Shown here one piece after another: positions 1 to 8,100 of a stretch of 10,909 nt of DNA. The position numbers were made by a program, and so were the translations under genes. Where the stretch lies: contig JAKSBB010000451.1 of NCBI GenBank assembly GCA_022361315.1, forward strand, positions 1-10,909, written 5' to 3'. Position 1 is the first letter of the stretch, and each line of letters begins with the position of its first letter. The notes under the pieces are model-generated. The model did not search any database and had not been told where the DNA came from. It saw only the letters and a list, made by a program, of their open reading frames with translations. Source of the DNA: Desulfobacterales bacterium. GTDB taxonomy: Bacteria; Desulfobacterota; Desulfobacteria; Desulfobacterales; Desulfobacteraceae.

Positions 1-1
1 C

Positions 2-2180
2 CGGATCCTGCAATTTGTCTCACTGAGTTTTGATGTGGCCACACTGGACATTGCCATGACCCTGACCCGGGGGGCAAGTCTCCACCTGATCCCGGAACAG
101 GTGGCCGGGGAAGAACTGACCCGGCAGTTGCGTACCCAAAAAATAACCCATGTTCAACTGCCTGTCCCGGTGATGGCAACCTTGCCACCCGCCGCCCTGC
201 CGGACTTGCAGGTGATGGTCGCCGGCGGAGAAGTCTGTTCTGCCGAACTGGTGGGCAGATGGGCCGGGGGACGACAATTTTTCAATGCCTACGGCCCCAC
301 GGAAGCAACGGTATGTGCCACCCTCATGGCATGCCGGGATGACGGCAAGGCCCCGCCCATCGGCCGGCCCATCGCCAATACCCGCATTTACATCCTCGAT
401 GCGGCCCATCAGCTTCAACCCGTGGGCGTCCCCGGAGAGCTGTGCATTGCAGGCCCCGGACTGGCCCGGGGATACCTCAACCGCCCCGGTCTCACCCGTG
501 AAAAATTTATTGATATCCAATTCCCCGGAAAGACCCAACGCATATATAAAACCGGGGACCGGGCCCGCTGGCGTCCTGATGAAGACGGCAAACCGGGCAC
601 CCTTGAATACCTGGGCCGTCTGGACCATCAGGTCAAGCTGAGGGGCTACAGGATCGAACCCCAGGAGGTGGCAGCGGCCCTTCTGAGACATCCCGATGTT
701 CAAGACGCCGTTGTTATGGTCCGGGAGACCGCCAAAATAAAGCAGCTAACGGGATTTGTGGTCCCCGGGAATTCAAAACCGGCGACAGAGGCCGTGGATA
801 CGGAGGAGACGGACAACAGAAGTCCGGCATCCCAGGCAAAACAGGTGGCGCAATGGCAGGGGTTGTTCGACGATGTCTACGGCCGGCCCCCGGCCGATGA
901 ACCCCGTGCCGGGTTCAATACGGTGGGCTGGCACAGCAGCTATACCAAAGCGCCGATTCCCGGGGATGAAATGAAGGTATGGTTAGACCATACCGTGGAC
1001 CGGATCTTGTCGGAGCCTGCCGCTGCCGGCAAGGTTCTGGAAATCGGCTGCGGAACGGGAATGCTGCTCTTTTCCATCGCTCCCCATTGTCAGCATTACA
1101 CCGGTGTGGATTTTTCCACCCAGGCCCTTGATGCGGTCCGGGCTCAGCTATACACATGGAAGTTCGGCCACAATGTAAGCCTGATGCAGAAGGCTGCAGA
1201 TGACCTTGATGGACTGGAGGACGCCGCATACGACACCGTGATCCTCAACTCCGTTGTTCAGTATTTCCCCTCTGTTGATTATCTGGTGAAGGTATTAAAG
1301 GCGGCGGTACGGGTTCTTGCCCCCGGCGGATGTATCTTCATCGGGGATGTCCGGAACCATGCGCTTTTCAAAGCGTTCCACCTTTCAGTGCAATTGTACC
1401 GGGCGGAAGATAATCTCCCTGCCCTTGAACTGTTCCAGCGCGTACAGGAAAACATGCGCAACGAAAAGGAACTGCTGGTTCACCCCGATTTCTTCTCCGC
1501 ATTCCCATCACGGACCTCCGGGATTGACAGGGCCCTGATTCAGCTAAAACCGGGGGCGGTCCAAAATGAAATGACATGTTTCCGTTACGATGTCACGCTG
1601 TATAAGGGCAAAGGCGTCTCGCAGAAGGCCGGCATCCCCTGGACGGACTGGCAAAAGGCGCCCCAAAGTCCTGCAACCCTGCGCCGCCTTTTAGAAGCTG
1701 AGAGACCCGATGTGATCGGCTTCAAAGGCATCCCCAATGGCCGTCTGGCAGCTGAAATGACATTGACGCAGCATCCGGATGTGCCCGGAGAAACCGTGGC
1801 AGATTTAAGACAGCTGATCAGCCACAATCCCGACGGTGTTGATCCGGAGACATTTTATTCCCTGACCAAAGACCTGCCTTACACCTGTATCACCCGCTAC
1901 AACGGCAGGTTCCATTTCGATGTGGTGCTGAAGCACCACACTGCCGCCCTCCCCGTGGAATATTGGACTCAGGATGATGCTTCTGAGTTATCCGGGCATC
2001 CCTGGCAGTGGTATACCAATCAACCGGTTCACGGTGCATTGCCGGGCCACCGGCTGATCCCCCGACTCCGTGAATTTCTTGAAGGCAGATTACCCGAATA
2101 CATGCGGCCTTCCGTTTTGATCCCCCTGGCATCCATACCGCTGACGCCCAACGGAAAAACCGACCGGAACGCATTGGAAC
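2..2180 (+). other. Adenylation domain A1 (5' truncated), split by a methyltransferase insertion
   Basis: Selects and adenylates the residue of the first visible module. The window opens just before motif A4 (SFDVATLDI, Asp codon 32-34). It then shows A5 (NAYGPTEATV, about 284-313), A6 (GELCIAGPG, from 434), A7 (YKTGD, 545-559) and A8 (LGRLDHQVKLRGYRIEP, to about 661). After A8 the fold is interrupted by the methyltransferase and resumes with LPEYMRPS (A9) and PLTPNGKTDR (A10, Lys codon 2156-2158). Motifs A1-A3 lie outside the window. Aligning by hand to the GrsA phenylalanine pocket, I read D-V-L-Q-V-G-A-V-C plus the A10 lysine. I do not recognise this code. Its last residues resemble aromatic-type pockets, but that is weak. 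Confidence 0.93.
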
Positions 2181-5100
2181 GGCTGGCGGAAGCCAGACAG
2201 GCATCACAGGCCGGAACCGAGCTGCCCAACACCCCTGAAGAGGAAAAGCTGGCGCATATCTGGACGGAAATGCTGGGACGCGAGGAGATCAGTGTCACTG
2301 ATCATTTCTTTGAACTGGGGGGACACTCCCTCCTGGCCACCCAACTCATCTCACGTATCCGGCAGGGGTTCGGCATTGAAATGCCCCTGAGGGCGGTGTT
2401 TGATTGCCCCACCCTCAAGGCCCAGGCCCACTGGCTGACGCAACACCGGCATCAGACGGAACTGCCGGCCATATTGCCCTTGGAAAAAGACGTGCCCCTC
2501 GTCCTCTCTTTTGCCCAGCAGCGGTTATGGTTTCTGGCTCAGTTTGAGAACCATGGCGGTGTCTACAACATGCCGGCCATCCTCTCCCTGGCCGGGAAAA
2601 CAGACCGGGCCGCATTGGCGCAGGCCATGGCAGACCTGGTGGACCGTCATATCAGCCTGCGCATGTGCTTTCCCTCTGTTCAGGGAAAACCCGGGGTCCG
2701 GATTCTGCCGCCTTACACGCCGCTGTCTTTCACTGATCTTTCCCAGATGCCGGAAAAAAACCGGCAGAACCACCTGGAAACGCTTATTCACAACTGCATC
2801 CGCCATCGCTTTGACCTGACAGACGGGCCGTTGTTCACCGCCCATTTGATCCGGTTAGATGCGGCCCGGCACCTGCTGCTGCTGAACATGCACCATATCA
2901 TCAGCGACGGCTGGTCCATGGGTATCTTCTTTCGTGACCTCAGTGCCTTTTATTCGGCGCACCGCCGGGGAGAAACAGCGGTGCTGCCGGAGCTTCGTGT
3001 CCAATACACGGATTACGCCGCCTGGCAGCGCCGCTGGCTGGCCAGAGATGTTCTGGAACGGCAATTGGCCTATTGGCAGGAGAAACTGGCCGGGGCCCCG
3101 GAATACCTCGATCTTCCCGCTGACTTTCCCCGCCCGTCCACCCCGGATTTCAAGGGGGGACGGCTGCAATTTGAGGTGAAAGCGGCAACCACTGAGGCGC
3201 TGCACCACCTGACCCGGCAGGAGGAGGTCACCCTGTTTATGGCCCTGATGTCCGTGTTCCAGGTGCTGCTATACCGGTATACCGGCCAGGATGATGTCCT
3301 TGTGGGCTCTCCCGTTGCCAACCGGTCCCATCATCAGACCGAAGATCTGATCGGCTTTTTTGTAAACACCCTTGTTTTCCGGACAAGGCTTAACCGGGAA
3401 CTGACCTGGCGGGAGCTGCTCCGGCAGGTGAAGCAGACGGCCCTGGAAGCATATGCCCACCAGGATGTTCCCTTCGAAGCCCTGGTGGAAAAACTCAGCC
3501 CGTCCAGAAACCTGAGATTTACCCCGCTTTTCCAGGTCATGTTTGCCCTGCAGAACACACCGGCAGAGGATGTTGACCTGCCGGAACTTAATGTGTCACC
3601 GGCAGCTCAGGAATTCGGTACAGCAGATACCCACAGGTCAAAATTCGACCTTACCCTGAATATTTCGGAGGACCTGAATATTCAGGATAAGACAGGCCTG
3701 CACTGCGTATTGGAGTACCGCAGGGATCTTTTCTCTCCGGACAGAATCGCCCGCATGGCCGGACATTTTCAGGCCCTTCTCAAAGGCCTGCTGTCAAATC
3801 CGGACCAGCCGATTGCCCGGACCCCGATGCTGGGCAGAGAAGAACACCGGCAACTGCTTTCCTGGGGGACGCCGGCGGTCCCAGCCCCTGACACAGCCCC
3901 AGACACCGTCCGGACGATCATCCACCGGTTCGAGCACCAGGCTGCCAGGACACCGGGCCGGGTTGCCCTTATCTGCGATGGTCCCCATAAAGGCCAAATG
4001 ACCTATGGACAACTGAACCGCAGTGCCAACCGCCTGGCCCGCCATCTGAAGAATACAGGCATACGGAAAACGGCCCTGGTGGGAATTTGCCTGGAGCGTT
4101 CCCCGGAACTTTTGGTGGGACTGCTGGCGGTGTTGAAATCCGGTGCGGCCTATGTCCCCATTGACCCGGAAACACCACCGGCCCGTCTGAAATTCATCCT
4201 GAAAGACAGCGGTGTCTCCCTGCTGCTCAGCCAGACGCATCTTCAGAACGGCATTCACTTTCCCGAAAAACAGGTGATGTGCCTGGACCGGATCGGGGAC
4301 ACCATCAAGGAATTGTCCCCTGAAAATCCCGGCAATGATATCTCACCGGACCAGCCTGCCTACGCCATTTATACCTCCGGTTCCACCGGAAAACCCAAAG
4401 GGGTAATGATCCCGCACAGGGCCCTGTACAACCTCATGAACTGGACAGGCAAGACATTCAGCATCTCAGAAGAAGACCTTTTGCTGCAAAAGACATCCAT
4501 CGATTTTGATGCCTCTGTATGGGAATTTTATACCCCGCTGCTGGCGGGCGGCACACTGGTGCTTGCAACGCCCGGGGGTCAAAGGGATCCCGACTATTTA
4601 ACCCGCCTGATTCACGAATACCGGATCACCCTGCTCCAGGTGGTGCCTTCCCAGCTTGACATGCTGCTTCAGGTGCCCCGGTTCAGGGGGCCGACCTCCC
4701 TGCGCTGTGTGTTCTGCGGCGGTGAAACCCTGACCCGGTCGCTGCGCCGTGACTTTTTCAAGGCCCATCAGGATACCCGGCTCATTAACCTCTACGGCCC
4801 CACGGAAACAACAGTTGATATTACCTATTGGGACACGGACGACACAACACCGGACAATATCATCGGACGGCCCGTTGACAATGCCCGGATTTATATTCTG
4901 GACAACACCCACGCCCCGGTACCGGCAGGTGTCACCGGAGAACTCTGTATCGCGGGCCCACAGGTGTCACCGGGCTACATCAACCGTCCGGGACTCACCA
5001 GGGACAATTTCATCGAGGCCGACATTTTCGGCCGGCACCAACGGATATACAAAACAGGGGATCTGGCCCGCTGGCTTCCACCCACTGACCACCGCCCCGC

Positions 5101-8100
5101 GGTCCTGTCATTGCAAGGCCGGATAGACCATCAGATCAAACTCAGGGGATTCCGCATCGAGCCTGGGGAAATCGAATCTATGCTCTGCAGGCACGAGGCT
5201 GTCAGGGATGCCGCCGTTGTGCTTCGGCCAGACAGCCAACTGGTCGCCTTTATTACAATGACCAGCGATATTAAGGATCTTCAGCAAACCCTGCGGTTCT
5301 GGTTAACGCCCCGCCTGCCGACGTACATGATCCCATCCGGCATAGCGGCTATAGATCAACTGCCGCTGACCGCCAGCGGAAAGGTTGACCGGCCCGCCCT
5401 TCTGGAAAAATCTATGTCGGTGAACCTTTCCGCCAACCGTGGGACAGTGCAGCCGCCTGTTACAGAGACGGAACAACGGCTCTGTGATCTATGGTCCCGG
5501 GTGCTGAATGTGAAGATCGCCGATACAACGGTCCATTTTTTTGAGGAAGGGGGACACTCCCTCTTGGCCACCCGGCTGGTGTCACGAATCCGTGAGTATT
5601 TCACCATTGACATGCCGCTGCAGATTATTTTCGAGCATCCCGTCCTGAAGGAACAGGCCACATGGATTGAGCAGGCGGAAAGAGACGGGGCACAGCCCCG
5701 TATACCCGTTCTTGAAAAGGGGGACGTGCCGGAGCTGTCACATGCCCAGCAGCGCCTGTGGTTCCTGGCGAAATTTAACGGAAACGACACCATGTATAAT
5801 ATGCCGGCGGTTCTCTCCCTGGAAGGGAACCTGGATCAAGAGGCATTGCAGCGGGCCATGACCACCCTGGTCCGGCGTCATGAGAGTCTGCGCACCTGTT
5901 TTCCGGAAGCGGAAGGAAACGCCGTGATCCGGATGCTCGCCCCCTTTGACCCCAACCGATATACGGATCTTGCGGACACGCCCCCCTCCCGCCGGCAGGA
6001 AAAAACCGAAGCGATTATCCGGGACTGTTTCAACGTCACCTTTGATCTGTCCACAGGCCCCCTGTTTTTCACCCACCTGATCCGGTGGGACAACGCCAGG
6101 CATTTCCTGATTATCAACATGCATCACATCATCTCTGACGGCTGGTCCATGGGGGTGCTGCAAAGGGAATGGCGCCACCTGTACACGGCCTACACCCGGG
6201 ATGAGGCCCCGACCCTGCCCCCGTTGCCGGTTCAATACACGGATTACGCCGCCTGGGAGAAGGCCCGGTCAACCGGACAGAGTGAACAACTGGCCTACTG
6301 GAAGAAAAAGCTGGCCGGTGCACCGGAAGTCCTTGAGCTTCCCGGGGATTTTCCACGCCCTGCCGAACCCAGCTACCGGGGTGACGTGCTGCAGACGACG
6401 CTTGATTGCGACACCACACAGCGGCTGAATACCCTGGCCCGGGCCCAGGGCGCCACCCTGTATATGACGTTGCTCACCGTATTTTTCGGCCTGCTCCACC
6501 GGTATACCGGCCAAAATACGATCCTCGCAGGCAGTCCCATTGCCAACCGTAACCACCGGCAGACGGAAGATATCATCGGCTTCTTTGTCAATACCCTGGT
6601 CCTGCGGGCCGGGTTCAAGAGTGACGTAAACTGGATCGATATGATCCAACAGGTGAAACAAACCGCCCTTGAGGCCTATGCAAACCAGGATACGCCGTTT
6701 GAAACACTTGTGGAGGCCCTCAATCCGCAACGGAATACCAGCGTGTCCCCCCTCTTCCAGGTCATGTTCGTGCTGCAGAACACCCCGGGTGAATCCGATG
6801 CGCCACAGGGTTTAAAGATTCGCCCCGCAACCCGGCAGTTCCGGACGGCCGCCTTGGAAACCGCTAAATTCGACCTGACGCTGAGCATCACGGAAGACGA
6901 TACAGGTCTGTCCTGCCATTGGGAGTTCAGCACCGACATCTTCAAACAGGACCGGATTGTCAAAATGGCCGGACACTTCAGGCGGCTGCTGGAAGGCATG
7001 CTTGAAAATCCGGCGCAACCGGTGTCCCGGACCCCGATGCTCCCGGCGGAAGAAGCACGGCAGCTGATGGCCTGGGGCGGTATGTCCTCCGCCTCTCCAA
7101 TACCCCATCAGCATCAGTCGATCCCGGCGTTGTTTGAGGCACAGGCGGCAAAAACCCCGGCACACATTGCCCTGGCCTTTGAACACACCGGCCCGTCGGA
7201 CCATGCCCCCCAATGGCAGACAATGACCTATGACACCCTCAACCGGAAGGCCAATCAACTTGCCGGGTATCTTCACAGAAGGGGGTTTCGGGCAAACGAA
7301 CCGGCGGGCATCTGCATGGAACGGTCGCCGGAAATGATTGTGGCGATTCTCGGGGTATTAAAAGCCGGCGGCACCTATGTCCCTCTGGATCCGGACTATC
7401 CCATGGAACGACTGGGGTTTATGGTGGATGACAGCCGGATTTCCGTCCTGTTGACACGGGGCAAATTCCGCGGCCGGTTTTCAAAGGACGGCATTGATCC
7501 GGAGAAGCTGCTTTGCCTTGACAGGGAAAAAGAAGAGATCGCCTCCTGTCCGGACAACACCCCGGTTAAAGGCCACACACACACCGGTCCGGCCTATATC
7601 ATGTATACCTCCGGCTCCACCGGAACCCCTAAAGGCGTCTGCATTCCCCACCGGGCGGTGATCCGGCTGGTGCATCGGCCGGATTATATTGATTTCCGGG
7701 AGACGGACCGCATCGCCCATGCGTCAAACACCTCTTTTGATGCAGCCACCTTTGAAATCTGGGGTGCCCTGCTCAACGGGGCCCGGTTAACGGGCATCTC
7801 TAAAGCCTGCCTTCTCCATCCGGAAAAATTGGCTGAGTTCCTGGCAGCGGCGGAAATCACCACCCTGTTCCTCACCACGGCCCTGTTCAATCAAATTTCA
7901 CGGGAAGCCCCCGATGCGTTCAGGGGGCTTAGATATGTGCTGTTCGGCGGTGAAAAGGTTACCCCCCGGTGGGTGGAATACATCCTTTCCCACAAACCGC
8001 CCCGGCATCTGCTTCACGTATACGGTCCCACGGAAAACACCACGTTTTCCACCCGGCAACGGGTGACATCGGTAAAGGAAGACGAAACCATCCCCATAGG

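Noticed and set aside
35..37. GTG as the start of the NRPS gene
   Set aside because: The frame is open upstream to base 2 and encodes the start of motif A4, so this GTG is internal to an A domain.
20..703. 227-codon open frame on the minus strand opposite A1
   Set aside because: Lies entirely opposite conserved A-domain motifs A4-A8. Its translation shows no recognisable domain, and long antisense frames are expected in GC-rich coding DNA.
2436..2494. Possible epimerisation domain between T1 and C2
   Set aside because: Only a short linker separates the carrier from the C-domain opening motif; there is no room for an E domain here or between T2 and C3.
6269..6730. 153-codon minus-strand frame opposite C3, and similar ones at 3794-4258, 5738-6235 and 6812-7276
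   Set aside because: All are antisense shadows of conserved NRPS domains, with no independent coding evidence.
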